A stretch of DNA of 64,000 bases from Ponticaulis profundi (GTDB taxonomy: Bacteria > Pseudomonadota > Alphaproteobacteria > Caulobacterales > Hyphomonadaceae), in contig NZ_JBHSSW010000003.1 of NCBI RefSeq assembly GCF_042659465.1, positions 62,001 to 126,000 on the forward strand, written 5' to 3'. Positions 1 to 10,014 of the stretch are shown one piece after another. Within the stretch, counting starts at the first letter, position 1. Each line of letters begins with the position of its first letter. A program made the translations under genes and the position numbers. The notes below the pieces were generated by a model. That model was given only the letters and a program-made list of their open reading frames with translations, searched no databases and was not told the origin of the DNA.

Positions 1-376
1 ACGCGCCGCCGAACAGACAGAGCGCCGACAAAAGGGTCGCCCAACCGGCCTTGCGGACCGCCATAGGCCAGTCATGCGCAAAGAATTGCTGCACACGACG
101 CCAGAATGTAGTGCGTGGACCATAGATAAAGAGATAAGCCTGCGTGCAGAGCGTCTCCAGATAATCAATCAGATTGCGGTCGAGCGACACTGCCCGCGCC
201 GTAGACAATGACGAGACGGCCGAGCGATACAGCTTTGGCAGTTGCAGAAGTTCATCTGACTCCAGCCCCTTCACGCCGCGACGCTGGATCACACCCAGCA
301 AACGCTCGAGTTCAAGCCATTCGCGTTCACGTTCAGAGCGGAAACGATAGGATTTCAGTTCAGCTTCATAGGACAT
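1..376 (-). CDS. Stage II sporulation protein M (DUF95) family membrane protein, partial
   Basis: The first 125 codons are present; the gene continues past the left window edge. The N-terminus (MSYEAELKSYRFRSEREREW) is charged and helical, with the LYRSAVSSLSTARAVSLDRNLIDYLETL type of sequence typical of Gram-negative SpoIIM/DUF95 proteins. A first hydrophobic segment starts near residue 112. The family sits in the inner membrane and is regularly encoded with MoxR and DUF58 genes, as here; its biochemical role is unknown. The start ATG lies 2 bases after the DUF58 stop codon, so this is the last visible gene of the operon. It is not a sporulation gene in this lineage despite the name. Confidence 0.8.
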   Translation of the reverse strand, partial: MSYEAELKSYRFRSEREREWLELERLLGVIQRRGVKGLESDELLQLPKLYRSAVSSLSTARAVSLDRNLIDYLETLCTQAYLFIYGPRTTFWRRVQQFFAHDWPMAVRKAGWATLLSALCLFGGA

Positions 377-378
377 GA

Positions 379-1689
379 CTAGATCCGTTCCTCCCGCGTC
401 AGCTGCAGATAGCGGCTCAAAAGATCGCTAGAAAAGCTTTCAGCGGGGGCTTCGAGAACTTCTACGCCCAGTCTCTGAAGCCGCTTCTGAACCATGCGCC
501 GTTCCTGCAACAAGCCTTCGGCAATAACGGCGCGGGTCACATCGTCCGCCGTCTCCGGTTCTCTGGTGATGATGCGGTTCAGGTCTTCATCCTGAAAGAC
601 AGCGAACACCACCAGATGCCGCTTTGCCAGTCGCGCAGCGTTTTCCACCATCAATTCGGCCTGAATGGTGTCAACGAAATCGGTGAAGAGAATGATGAGC
701 GAACGCCGGTTCAGGCCAGCCGACAACCGTGTCAGCCCGAGCGTGTAGTTTGCATCAAAGGTCGAATATTCCAGCTTTGCGAGTTCCGACTGGAGCTTGC
801 CAAAGCCGGATTGCCCTCTCACCAGCCCCGTCATGATTTGTGGGCGCGCATCAAAGCCGTAAACGCCGACACGGTCGCCGCCCCGCAGCGAGGCATAGGC
901 AAGCAACATGCCCGCATGGACCGCGTGATCGAGCCGCGTCATGCCATTGATCGGCTCACACATGAGCCGACCCGTATCGAAAGCCAGCACCACATTGTGA
1001 TTGCGTTCGGTCTGATATTCCTTCGCCATCAGCGTGCGATGTCGCGCAGATGCTTTCCAGTCGAGCGAGCGCCGGTCCATGCCAGTGACGAACTCCCGCA
1101 GCGCGTCAAACTCTGATCCATCGCCACGGTCGCGTTGCGTTTTCATGCCGAATTCGGCTTCGCGGTTGATCAGCCGGATCGCATCGGCCTGCATGGTGCG
1201 AATGTCTGGATTGATGGCGCGCTCGAGCTCCAGCGATTTGCGCACCTGTTTCCAGCATAGCCCCATCGGCCCGCGCCATTTGAGCCAGACAGCTTCGATT
1301 TCCGTCAGGCCGCGCTGCCTAGCCTGAAGCTGAAACGTCAACTCTCCGGATGCGGGCACGTCTGCGGGCGGAATGGCATCCAGTCGCGCGCCAAGGTCCA
1401 GTTTTGCCAACATGTGCGACGGCAGGGCCTCGTCATTCTCTGCCTGAATGCGCAGTTGAGCCTCATTGTTGGGTCCAACGAATAAAATTGTTGGACAGTC
1501 GACCTCAACGGACAGACGCCGTGATGACCGCGTCATCAGAGCATCCAGCGCAATTGCCGCGCCAAGACCTGCAATCCCGGCGAAACTGAACGTCCAGGCT
1601 TGCGGAAAAATCGCCGCAATCAGCAGGCCCAGTGGCACACCAAGGGCCATGAGAAGAATGGCAAGTCTGGACGGAACGATAATCGGCAT
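379..1689 (-). CDS. DUF58 domain-containing protein (vWA-like)
   Basis: 436 residues. Two hydrophobic segments at residues 5-50 anchor the protein in the membrane, followed by a beta-rich region. The DUF58 core shows the family motif RDRGDGSEFDALREFVTGMDRRSLDWKASAR near residues 185-215. A vWA-like fold follows, with a DTG at the usual metal site (NVVLAFDTGRLM). DUF58 proteins are the usual partners of MoxR ATPases, probably as clients or adaptors in assembling envelope complexes. The gene lies 10 bases downstream of moxR in the same operon. The molecular target is unknown. Confidence 0.9.
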   Translation of the reverse strand: MPIIVPSRLAILLMALGVPLGLLIAAIFPQAWTFSFAGIAGLGAAIALDALMTRSSRRLSVEVDCPTILFVGPNNEAQLRIQAENDEALPSHMLAKLDLGARLDAIPPADVPASGELTFQLQARQRGLTEIEAVWLKWRGPMGLCWKQVRKSLELERAINPDIRTMQADAIRLINREAEFGMKTQRDRGDGSEFDALREFVTGMDRRSLDWKASARHRTLMAKEYQTERNHNVVLAFDTGRLMCEPINGMTRLDHAVHAGMLLAYASLRGGDRVGVYGFDARPQIMTGLVRGQSGFGKLQSELAKLEYSTFDANYTLGLTRLSAGLNRRSLIILFTDFVDTIQAELMVENAARLAKRHLVVFAVFQDEDLNRIITREPETADDVTRAVIAEGLLQERRMVQKRLQRLGVEVLEAPAESFSSDLLSRYLQLTREERI

Positions 1690-1699
1690 AAGTTCGACG

Positions 1700-2659
1700 C
1701 TATCTCGGCGCTTCGGTTTGCTCGATGATGGACTGAATGATGTCCTCCGGCGCGCGGCCTTCGATTTCGGCTGACGCCGAAAGCACGACGCGGTGACGCA
1801 TGGCCGGCAGGGCGAGCGCTTTCACATCATCCGGAATGACATAATCGCGTCCATTCAAAGCCGCGCGGGAGCGCGCTGCAATTGCCAGATTGACCCCGGC
1901 GCGTGGACTGACACCCACCGTCAGAGATGGTGTGTCACGCGTGGCCCGAACAAGACGCGTCACATAGCGAATGACCTCTTCGGTCAATGTGACCTTCAAG
2001 ACGGTTTCTGTCGCTTCGGCCAATTGCTCAGTGGTCAGAATAGCCTCAATTCCCAGGTCCTTGACGCTTGGCATGCCGACGCCTTTCGCATGGGCCTCAA
2101 CGATCCTGAATTCATCTTCCTCGGATGGATACGCCATCAGATGCTTGAACAGAAAACGGTCGAGCTGCGCTTCAGGCAGCGGATATGTGCCCTGCTGCTC
2201 AATCGGGTTCTGGGTCGCGACCACCATGAAATTCGCATCCAGCTGGTAGGTTTCGCCATCAATCGTGACGCGGCGCTCCTGCATGGCCTCCAGCAAAGCA
2301 GCCTGCGTTTTCGGAGGTGTGCGGTTGATCTCGTCTGCGAGCAGAAGATCAGTAAATATCGGCCCCCGTGTGAGCGAAAACGTATTCGTCTGGAAATTGA
2401 ACAGATTGGTACCGATCACATCTCCGGGCATCAGATCCGGCGTAAACTGGATCCGGCCGAAATCGAGATCGAGACATGCCGCAAAGCATTGCGCCAGAAA
2501 GGTTTTTGCGGTTCCGGGCGGTCCTTCCAACAGAACATGTCCTTTGGAAAAAAGCGCAATGAGCATAAGCTCGACCGCATCATGTTGCCCAACCAGGCCG
2601 CGGGCAATTTCATCCCGCACGCGGGCGCCCATCGCCTGAACGTCAGTTACGTCCATCAC
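1700..2659 (-). CDS. MoxR family AAA+ ATPase
   Basis: 319 residues, normal length for MoxR. Walker A is GPPGTAKT near residue 41. Walker B with the sensor region is LLADEINRTPPKTQAALLEAMQE near residues 108-130. The TQNPIEQQGTYPLPEAQLDRF motif of the family is intact. MoxR ATPases act as chaperones for vWA-containing partners and metal-centre insertion, and this operon encodes such a partner (DUF58). Its start overlaps the end of the DUF4350 gene by 17 bases, implying coupled translation. Confidence 0.95.
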   Translation of the reverse strand: MMDVTDVQAMGARVRDEIARGLVGQHDAVELMLIALFSKGHVLLEGPPGTAKTFLAQCFAACLDLDFGRIQFTPDLMPGDVIGTNLFNFQTNTFSLTRGPIFTDLLLADEINRTPPKTQAALLEAMQERRVTIDGETYQLDANFMVVATQNPIEQQGTYPLPEAQLDRFLFKHLMAYPSEEDEFRIVEAHAKGVGMPSVKDLGIEAILTTEQLAEATETVLKVTLTEEVIRYVTRLVRATRDTPSLTVGVSPRAGVNLAIAARSRAALNGRDYVIPDDVKALALPAMRHRVVLSASAEIEGRAPEDIIQSIIEQTEAPR

Positions 2660-3869
2660 TCACATCCTTTTTCCAACGGTAGTAGTTTTGCGCATAGTGA
2701 ACCAGCTGATGAGCGGTTTTCACATCATCATCCTTCGGGCGCTCCGTCATGTTGACGCCATCCTGGCTGAGCCGTTCTTCACGCGATTTCAGAAGTGCTT
2801 CTGCCTGTGCCATCGACAGGTCGTCATTATGGCCAAGCTGCAGTAAAGCGAGCCTGCGGCTGAGTTCGCCATAGCCCGCTGCCAATGTCGCCTCACGTCT
2901 TGTCTGCGAAAACAATCCAGCTGTGCTGTCGATCAGCGATGCCCGCCCGGTCGCAAAAGGCGGCAGCGGCGAAGGCGCTTTGCCGAAACGAACGAAGGCT
3001 GCCCAGCCCAGCAGGATGGCAGCTGCGAACGCAAACAGGGTCGCGCCCAGCATGGGAGGCTCGAACAGAGCGCGCAACAGGCTCTTGTTTCGTTCAAATC
3101 CATGCAGCGTGGTGTCAAAAACAATGGGACGCTCAACATCATAGCCGGACACCTGATCGAAAATACGAAGCATAAGGCGGGCATTTTCAATCGACTTCAG
3201 ACCATGAGTGTTCAGAAGCTCGGGATCAGACACAATGTAGGTGTTCGTCCCTTCAATGCGGCCGAACAGCGTTCCCTCTGAGCTCGTCAGGATCGGGTCT
3301 ATCGGCCCCGATGAAATCACCTGTGTTCGGTCTGTGAACGTGGCCGGAAAGGTGTTGCCGCCCCAGACGAGTTCACTCGCAGTGTTGGTTCGACGCAGGC
3401 CAAAGCTGTCCGCAAACGGCTGCAACAGCGACGAGACATCATTCAGATCAAGCTCACCCACCCGCCGGTATCGCGTCGGTCGATTGAAATCCGGCATCCC
3501 CCAGCGTTTCGGCAAAATGATCAGCGTCGGATCATACCGGTCAAATTCAACCGCTTTCAGGTCTTCCAGATCGCGCGCGCCAGCCGGTGTCAGAACCAGA
3601 ACACCAAATGCGTCTCCATTAGCCAACAGGGCTGAATTCCGACTGATTTCCGGCGCATGCCCGGAACGACGCAGGAGTTCGACAGCCAGGTTATAGCCAA
3701 GCGCTGACCTCGAATACGCGTGAAGTCCAGCCTGATCCTTATCTTCCAGCTCAGGCGCAAATGCTGTGAGCACGACCAGCGCGGCGAAACTGACAGCGCC
3801 GATCACGACCGCCAATAACGCAGCCTTGAAAGAGAAGAGCCCGGAATGTCTGGATGGTGTCTTGCTCAT
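2643..3869 (-). CDS. DUF4350 domain-containing membrane protein
   Basis: 408 residues. One N-terminal membrane segment (residues 14-35) is followed by the DUF4350 domain, with its characteristic opening HAYSRSALGYNLAVELLRRSG. A second membrane segment lies near residues 275-295, followed by a cytoplasmic helical tail. The domain resembles a gasdermin or glutamine-amidotransferase-like fold, but no function is established. It overlaps the upstream DUF4129 gene by 4 bases (ATGA) and the downstream moxR gene by 17 bases, so the operon is translated as a coupled unit. Confidence 0.85.
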   Translation of the reverse strand: MSKTPSRHSGLFSFKAALLAVVIGAVSFAALVVLTAFAPELEDKDQAGLHAYSRSALGYNLAVELLRRSGHAPEISRNSALLANGDAFGVLVLTPAGARDLEDLKAVEFDRYDPTLIILPKRWGMPDFNRPTRYRRVGELDLNDVSSLLQPFADSFGLRRTNTASELVWGGNTFPATFTDRTQVISSGPIDPILTSSEGTLFGRIEGTNTYIVSDPELLNTHGLKSIENARLMLRIFDQVSGYDVERPIVFDTTLHGFERNKSLLRALFEPPMLGATLFAFAAAILLGWAAFVRFGKAPSPLPPFATGRASLIDSTAGLFSQTRREATLAAGYGELSRRLALLQLGHNDDLSMAQAEALLKSREERLSQDGVNMTERPKDDDVKTAHQLVHYAQNYYRWKKDVSDGRN

Positions 3870-4504
3870 TGCGCACGCTCACCGAATGCAAAGAGCTCAT
3901 AATCCTGTCGCGCTGTGTGATATTCGGTTTCGGATACGGCAGCCTCACCAAACAGGCTGATTTCGACGCAATGAATGATCCGGCGCAGAGCCGATCGGGA
4001 TTCATCGGGCATCCGCCCGAGCTCTCCGACCTCCCGCGCTGTCATGGAGATACCGATACGCTGGCGGACCTTTTCCTGCATATTGCGGATCGATGAGTGC
4101 AAAAGCAGGCGCACGGCGGCGGCATACTGTCCGGTCCGGGCCAGCGCGTCTGCCTCAGAGATGAGATCTCTTGCGAAAGCTTCGTCGGGGCGCACATCGA
4201 CGCTCTCCAGACCGCCGGTCTCTTTCTTCTTTTTGCCTGAGCGTTCCTGCCAGTTTTCATAGGCCGACCGCGCAATGCTGAAGAAAACGTACAAAACCAA
4301 CACGACAATAGCGGCGACAAACAGCCAGAAAACGATCGGCCCCAGCACCTTGATGATCTGTGCCAGGAACTGGAAAAAACCATTCAGCCAGCTGAAATCG
4401 ATGTCAGGCGGCGGTGGTGGCGCCTCAGGCAGATCAAACTGAAAAGAGGAATCATCGCGCAGTTTCGCGTGTACGCCCTCCAGTTGTTCCTGCGACTCGT
4501 CCAT
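3866..4504 (-). CDS. DUF4129 domain-containing membrane protein
   Basis: 212 residues from the ATG at 4504. That start is preferred over an upstream GTG because the Shine-Dalgarno GAGGGG lies 7 bases before it. The order is an acidic N-terminus with a PPPPP stretch, one strong membrane segment (about residues 55-80), a basic KKKK linker and the helical DUF4129 domain (residues 100-200). DUF4129 proteins accompany MoxR, DUF58 and DUF4350 genes in many bacteria. It is the first gene of the operon. The short stretch to the terminator at 4605 should hold the promoter, which I could not pin down. Confidence 0.85.
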   Translation of the reverse strand: MDESQEQLEGVHAKLRDDSSFQFDLPEAPPPPPDIDFSWLNGFFQFLAQIIKVLGPIVFWLFVAAIVVLVLYVFFSIARSAYENWQERSGKKKKETGGLESVDVRPDEAFARDLISEADALARTGQYAAAVRLLLHSSIRNMQEKVRQRIGISMTAREVGELGRMPDESRSALRRIIHCVEISLFGEAAVSETEYHTARQDYELFAFGERAQ

Positions 4505-4604
4505 CCACAATCCCCTCACCGCTAAACCAGCGTTTTACAGGCAAGATTGCAATAACTTTGGCAAAACTGAGGTGATTTTTCTTATACGTCCTGCCGGAAA
4601 CAAA

Positions 4605-4629
4605 AAAGGCCGCCCAGTGGGCGGCCTTT
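4605..4629 (-). terminator. Rho-independent terminator of the TonB receptor gene
   Basis: A perfect 11-bp stem (4605-4615 with 4619-4629) closes a 3-base loop. A run of A residues on the plus strand (4602-4607) gives the U tract for minus-strand transcripts. It lies just downstream of the receptor stop codon at 4652. Confidence 0.9.
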
Positions 4630-4651
4630 CCTGAATAGATTTTCCAGTCGC

Positions 4652-7651
4652 TTAGAAGCGCTTGGAGATCGTTGTGAAGAACGTACGACCAAGAACATCG
4701 TAAGCTGTTGCGTTCAGTGGAACGTTACCAGCACTTGTCGTCACAACGTCTGGAGAGACCGCTGGTGGGTGCTCATCAAAGATGTTGCGAACGCCGCCAG
4801 CGAAGGTCCAGGTGTCGCCTTCCCAACGGATAGACGCGCCGTGTACGAACTGAGCTTCCGTGTACGCTTTGTACATGACTTCGTTCGGGAAAGCACCGAC
4901 ATACTGTTGTGGCGTGTTCAGATCAGCCGTGTAGTAACGGTTGTCATCCTGACGGCCAACAAAGTCAGAGAAGAACGAGTAAGTCCAGTCGCCACGTTCC
5001 AGCGTGACCAGCATGTCGCCAACGACGCTCGGGTAACCGACGGTACCGTTGAAGTCATTGTCGCTGACGCCGGAAACGAAGTCAGAACCAAACACGTTGA
5101 TGTAACGCTCGAGCGCCCAGTTGACAGAACCGTCAATCGTCAGCGTACCGAAGTTGAAGTCATGCTCATAGCGAACTTCAAGGTCGATACCGCGCTGTTG
5201 CTGGCTATCAACGTTGAGCGTTGGAGCCTGAACGTTGTCGACTGAGAAGTCGTTGCCGTCCACACCACCGGTTGCACGATCGAACAGGTTACAGAAGTCG
5301 TTCGGGTATGTCGCAGCCGCGTAGCAGCCACCAACAACCTGTGCACCAGAGAGGCTCGTGATCTGATCGTTGATCTCGATTTCATAGTAATCGAGCGCAA
5401 TGTTCAGAGGTGCGAAGGTTGGTGTGAAGACGATACCAGCCGTGAACGTGTTACCAGATTCTGACTCGAGGAGGTCGCCACCGCCAGATTCGATGATCAG
5501 AGCAGAAGAACTACCACCGATGTAGTCAGATGGGATGCCTGCAGCCGCACAGTTCGCCTGAATGTTCGGGTTCGAGCTGTTGCCCCAGTCGATACATGGG
5601 TCGACGGCCGTCTGGTTCTGGAAGCCTGTCTGTTCTTGCAGGAAGAGCTCGAACAGAGCTGGCGCACGGTAAGACGTGCCGTAGCTTGAACGAACGCGGA
5701 AGACTGGGTTCAGCTGCCAGTTCAGACCGACTTTATAGATCGAGTCAGAACCACCGATTTCATAATCGAATGCACGAACAGACGCTTCGAGTTCGACGTC
5801 CTCAGCCAGGAACTGGCCTTTGAGCAGTGGGATACGTGTTTCGGCAAAGACTTCTGTCACAGAGTTTTCACCCTGCGTTGGGCCAGCCGTTGAAGATCCC
5901 CAGATATCGCCGATTTGCGTCAGAGCGCCTGGTTGGTCGTCAATGCTGAACTCACGGTATTCAACGCCGAGCGCCAGACCAACATCACCTGCTGGAAGTT
6001 CGAACAGATCACCAGCTGTCGTCGCTGTGAATGTGGTTTGTTCGTAGACAGTGTCACCAGACTGGTAACCACCGATCGCTGCAACGAGGTCAGCTGTACG
6101 CTGGCCAGAAAGCACTGCAGGATCGAGGAAGTTGATCGTTGGAGCCGTTACGAGGTCAGGAACGCCGTCGCCCGTCCAGTCAGCAACACCATCGATACTC
6201 CAGTCAGAAGACTTCGAGTTCAGGATTTCGTTGCCTTCGTAGGTACCTTCACCACGAGAGAAGGTGCCGTCAACTTTCCACGACCAATCAGACAGGAAGC
6301 CAAGGTCACCATAACCACCTGAGAACGACGTGCTGACGCTGTAATAGTCAACAGACACTTTGTCGAACGTTGGGAAAGGCATGACAACCTGAACCAGGCT
6401 GTTCATGTCGTTCGAGTAGTTCGGCGCACCGATGTAACCATAAAGTGGGTTACCAGCTGGGTTGTTCGCCGAACCAATGTTCGGGAAGAACTGACGCCAG
6501 CCTTCAACTTCGGTTTCACGCTTGGAGTAGAGGAACTCAGAGTCCCAAGTGATGCCCGCTGGCAGATCAACGTCAGACGTCAGGAAGATCGAAAGGTTTT
6601 CGTTCTTCGGACGGAAGTCTGTGTTGTCGAGGAATGGCGCGTCCAGCGTATCTTCGAAGTAAAGATTGCCGTTTTCGTCCATGCCTGTACCGACGCGTGG
6701 ACGGTAACCCGGGATAGAACCACCGTAGATCGTCGGAACAGTCGAACCGTCCGGAGACTGGATCAGGCGCTCGCCCGAGAAACGGTCGATCGCAGTGTTG
6801 AAGTAGAGGTTCGAACACCAGTCACGTGGGCCACCGTTGGCACCATAGTTCAGACGGTCTGCACGACGGCCTGTGAGCGGATCGCGAACATAGTCTTCAG
6901 AACACTCGAGGTAGCTACGGTCGCTCGTGTCGAGTTCCTGGTTCAGGCGGTACTCAGCAGAGATCGTGAAGTTCGCGTTGTCACCCCAGTCAAAGCCCCA
7001 AGCAGAGCTCAGACGGAAGCTTTCGCCGCCGGATTCTTCTGGGAGCGAGCCAGAGAAGTTGAGTTCGAAATCGTCAACGGAGTCACGTGTGATGATGTTC
7101 ACAACACCACAGACAGCGTCAGAACCGTAAATGGTCGACGCGCCGTCTTTCAGGATCTCAACGCGAGAAATGATCGATTGTGGAACAACGTTCAGGTCGA
7201 GTGCAGCAACCGCACCGCGTGTACCTGAAGCACCTGGGCGCTTACCGTCGATCAGAACCAGTGTACGTGTGTCACCGCAACCACGAAGGTCGATGGTTTG
7301 CGTACCGACACCACCGTTGGTGACGTAGTTCTGGAAGGTGTTGTTCAGCTGTGTAGAACCGGAAGCCAGCGAAGAACCCTGGAGAAGAGAAGCCGTGTCG
7401 ACCAGACCCTCAATGGTCGCAACTTCTGCCGTGATCACCTGAACTGGTGATGCAGACGAAAACTCGTCACGTGCGAGAAGAGAACCGGTTACGACGATTT
7501 TTTCCTGGCGCGCTTCGGTTTCATCGACTTGCTCTTCGATGACGATTGGCTCTTCTGTAGCTGCGTCCTGAGCGAACGCACCACCAGCCATGAGAAGCGA
7601 ACTCAGTGCTACGCCGCCGTAAACGGACTGGCGCCAATTCGATCGTTTCAT
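4652..7651 (-). CDS. TonB-dependent receptor
   Basis: 999 residues. A signal peptide (MKRSNWRQSVYGGVALSSLLMAGGAFAQ) is followed by a plug domain (about residues 50-185) with the motifs TLVLIDGKRPG and VEILKDGASTIYGSDAV. A large 22-strand-type barrel ends in the terminal aromatic TTISKRF. The type matches the large receptors of Caulobacterales and sphingomonads that import peptides or oligosaccharides. Its divergent neighbour is a secreted prolyl-oligopeptidase, so a peptide substrate is a reasonable inference. Two cysteines occupy plug positions that usually hold hydrophobic residues (RGCGDTRTL and SDAVCGVVNI). AAGGGG about 10 bases before the ATG is the ribosome binding site. Confidence 0.95.
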   Translation of the reverse strand: MKRSNWRQSVYGGVALSSLLMAGGAFAQDAATEEPIVIEEQVDETEARQEKIVVTGSLLARDEFSSASPVQVITAEVATIEGLVDTASLLQGSSLASGSTQLNNTFQNYVTNGGVGTQTIDLRGCGDTRTLVLIDGKRPGASGTRGAVAALDLNVVPQSIISRVEILKDGASTIYGSDAVCGVVNIITRDSVDDFELNFSGSLPEESGGESFRLSSAWGFDWGDNANFTISAEYRLNQELDTSDRSYLECSEDYVRDPLTGRRADRLNYGANGGPRDWCSNLYFNTAIDRFSGERLIQSPDGSTVPTIYGGSIPGYRPRVGTGMDENGNLYFEDTLDAPFLDNTDFRPKNENLSIFLTSDVDLPAGITWDSEFLYSKRETEVEGWRQFFPNIGSANNPAGNPLYGYIGAPNYSNDMNSLVQVVMPFPTFDKVSVDYYSVSTSFSGGYGDLGFLSDWSWKVDGTFSRGEGTYEGNEILNSKSSDWSIDGVADWTGDGVPDLVTAPTINFLDPAVLSGQRTADLVAAIGGYQSGDTVYEQTTFTATTAGDLFELPAGDVGLALGVEYREFSIDDQPGALTQIGDIWGSSTAGPTQGENSVTEVFAETRIPLLKGQFLAEDVELEASVRAFDYEIGGSDSIYKVGLNWQLNPVFRVRSSYGTSYRAPALFELFLQEQTGFQNQTAVDPCIDWGNSSNPNIQANCAAAGIPSDYIGGSSSALIIESGGGDLLESESGNTFTAGIVFTPTFAPLNIALDYYEIEINDQITSLSGAQVVGGCYAAATYPNDFCNLFDRATGGVDGNDFSVDNVQAPTLNVDSQQQRGIDLEVRYEHDFNFGTLTIDGSVNWALERYINVFGSDFVSGVSDNDFNGTVGYPSVVGDMLVTLERGDWTYSFFSDFVGRQDDNRYYTADLNTPQQYVGAFPNEVMYKAYTEAQFVHGASIRWEGDTWTFAGGVRNIFDEHPPAVSPDVVTTSAGNVPLNATAYDVLGRTFFTTISKRF

Positions 7652-7957
7652 TGATTACTGCCCCTTAATCAAAAATCCGCCTCACGAAATATATTGGAGG
7701 AAGACTGAATATTCGCGTCGACTCTCGTCGAGCTTGCGCGACAGAATGCACGGTGAATTTTCCCGCGCAAGAAAATATGACGTTTTTGTAAGACCAGCCC
7801 TGCATTGGGGCACAGTGTGTGTCTTTTTCGCCACGAATAGGGAACAGACTGACCTGTAATGGGCAGGTGACAAACAAATCTTTGCACGCCATAACTTGAC
7901 CCCCAGCCTAACAATGTAACATCCGTAGAGACAGTTTGTTCTCGGGAGTCCTTACAC
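7652..7957. promoter_or_regulatory. Divergent intergenic region between TonB receptor and S9 peptidase
   Basis: 306 bases with no convincing gene. It must contain the promoters for both divergent genes. TTGACC at about 7896-7901 resembles a -35 element for the peptidase, but no well-spaced -10 follows. The region is more AT-rich than its flanks. Confidence 0.5.
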
Positions 7958-9988
7958 ATGAGACAATATTTACCTATAGCCAAGGTTGCGACAGCAGCAT
8001 TTGCTATTCTGGGTATCGGTAGTGCGGCAGCAGAACCGCTTTCCATCGAAGATTTTAGAAAATACCCACTTATCAGCAGCCCATCGCTCTCACCTGAGGG
8101 TGATATGATGGTCGCCGTTATCACAGAGCCAGGCACAGACGGCGAGCAACGCGCTGCCGCTTACTGGGATCTGAGCGGAAACATCAGCACGGATGGCTTG
8201 CTCGCACCGGATTACATCACGCCGACCAGCGGTAAATCAAAATTCTACAGTGCTTCAGCCCTGAAACAGAAAAAATCTTTCTGGTACACGGTCCAGCCTT
8301 ATACGGGCGCGCTGATGGGTTGCGGTGAAGGCAAAACTACCGGCTCGACCAAAAAATACATCCAGAAAGTCTATATGGGTAATGAGAACATCAAGAAAAT
8401 TGATGACCTCCCATCTGGCCGTACGGAACTCGGCGCAGACAAGATGCAGCAACGCTGTTTCGAACTGGAAGGTGACACGAGTGTTGCGACAACGCTCCCT
8501 CTGGACCCGACCGACATTGTTATTGCCCGCGCTTCAACGAAAGACGGCACAACCTATTACCGTCACAACCTGAAAACCGGCAAAGAGAAATTTCTCTACA
8601 AGGCCAGTGACGTTGAATCGGTTCAACTTGATCCGAAAACAGCTGAGCCTTACGCAACAAACCGTCTTGAATACGTTGATGGTGAATGGCGCCAGTTCTA
8701 CGGCCTTCTGGACCCAACCAAGGGCGAAGTGACTGAAGAAGCGCCTCTGACAATGATGATCAAAGAGCGCTATGAACAGCGCGTTCTTGGTCCTCAACAA
8801 GGCACGAACAACTACTTTATCGCAACGGACCGTTTCTCCGATAAAGTGGCCGTATACCTTTATGACGTCACAACAGATACGTTCTCTGACGAGCCTGTTC
8901 TGGCACACCCGGATTTCAATGTCGGCAGCATCATCTTCTCCCGTCGCGCAGAAGACTGGGGCCAGCCACTGGGCTTCACCTATCAGGCTGAAATCTCGAA
9001 GACATACTGGCTCGACGCTGAAATGTCCTCGATCCAGAAAGGTCTTGAAGCAGCCTATCCGGGCCAGAGCATCAATCTGATGGATTACACAGACGACCGG
9101 AACCGTATTCTGTTCTCTGTCAGCTCTTCAACCATGCCACCGGCTTACTTCCTGCTGCTTGATAAGCAAAAAGTGGCTGCGATCGGTTCGTCGCGTCCAT
9201 GGATCGACACAGATTCCCTCGGCGAAACCAAGCTGGTTTACTACACAGCGCGCGATGGTCTCGAAATTCCAGCGCTTCTAACACTTCCACCAGGTTATGA
9301 AGAAGGCCAGAAAGTTCGCGGCGCCATTATCCACCCGCATGGTGGACCATGGGCACGAGATTCAGCCTATTTCGACGGCTTCGGCTGGATTCAGTATTTT
9401 GCAAGCCGTGGCTACGCTGTTCTGCAGCCGCAATACCGAGGCAGTGATGGCTGGGGCCGCGAGCTCTGGCTGGCAGGCGACAAACAGTGGGGCCTCGCCA
9501 TGCAGGACGACAAGGATGACGGCGCTGCCTGGCTGGTCGATCAGGGCATTGTCGATGCCGACAAGATCGCCATTCACGGCTATTCCTACGGTGGCTTTGC
9601 AGCGATTGCAGCGTCTGTCCGTCCGAACAGCCCTTACCAGTGTGCAATTGCGGGTGCCGGCGTATCCAACCTTGCCAAGCTGGGCAATGAGTGGGGCGAC
9701 AACCGCATTCAGCGTATCGTTCAAGGCGACACAGTGACGGGCATGGATCCGATGCAGAACACCGACAAGGTGAACATTCCGATCCTCCTCTATCATGGTG
9801 ATTATGACGTTCGCGTGCCGCTGTTCCACAGCCGCGACTTCTACAACGCGATCAAGTCACGCAGCCCACAAAGTGAGCTCATTGTTTACAAGCAGATGGG
9901 TCACCAATCAGCGAAATGGCTGCCAGAGCACACGGCTGACATTCTGGAGCAAATGGAACGCTTCCTGACCACGACTTGCGGCATGTAA
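7958..9988 (+). CDS. S9 family prolyl oligopeptidase-type peptidase, secreted
   Basis: 676 residues. A signal peptide ends near AAAEP (residue 25). A beta-propeller-like N-terminal domain runs to about residue 410, and an alpha/beta hydrolase catalytic domain follows. The catalytic triad is visible: Ser543 in GYSYGG, Asp617 in HGDYDVRVP and His649 in MGHQSAKW. The HPHGGPWARD oxyanion-hole motif is present. It probably cleaves dipeptides or oligopeptides in the periplasm for uptake, supplied by the divergently encoded TonB receptor. The exact specificity (dipeptidyl or acylaminoacyl peptidase) cannot be read from the sequence. Confidence 0.93.
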   Translation: MRQYLPIAKVATAAFAILGIGSAAAEPLSIEDFRKYPLISSPSLSPEGDMMVAVITEPGTDGEQRAAAYWDLSGNISTDGLLAPDYITPTSGKSKFYSASALKQKKSFWYTVQPYTGALMGCGEGKTTGSTKKYIQKVYMGNENIKKIDDLPSGRTELGADKMQQRCFELEGDTSVATTLPLDPTDIVIARASTKDGTTYYRHNLKTGKEKFLYKASDVESVQLDPKTAEPYATNRLEYVDGEWRQFYGLLDPTKGEVTEEAPLTMMIKERYEQRVLGPQQGTNNYFIATDRFSDKVAVYLYDVTTDTFSDEPVLAHPDFNVGSIIFSRRAEDWGQPLGFTYQAEISKTYWLDAEMSSIQKGLEAAYPGQSINLMDYTDDRNRILFSVSSSTMPPAYFLLLDKQKVAAIGSSRPWIDTDSLGETKLVYYTARDGLEIPALLTLPPGYEEGQKVRGAIIHPHGGPWARDSAYFDGFGWIQYFASRGYAVLQPQYRGSDGWGRELWLAGDKQWGLAMQDDKDDGAAWLVDQGIVDADKIAIHGYSYGGFAAIAASVRPNSPYQCAIAGAGVSNLAKLGNEWGDNRIQRIVQGDTVTGMDPMQNTDKVNIPILLYHGDYDVRVPLFHSRDFYNAIKSRSPQSELIVYKQMGHQSAKWLPEHTADILEQMERFLTTTCGM

Positions 9989-10014
9989 GCGAGCGAGTTC
10001 CAGATCAAAATGAC

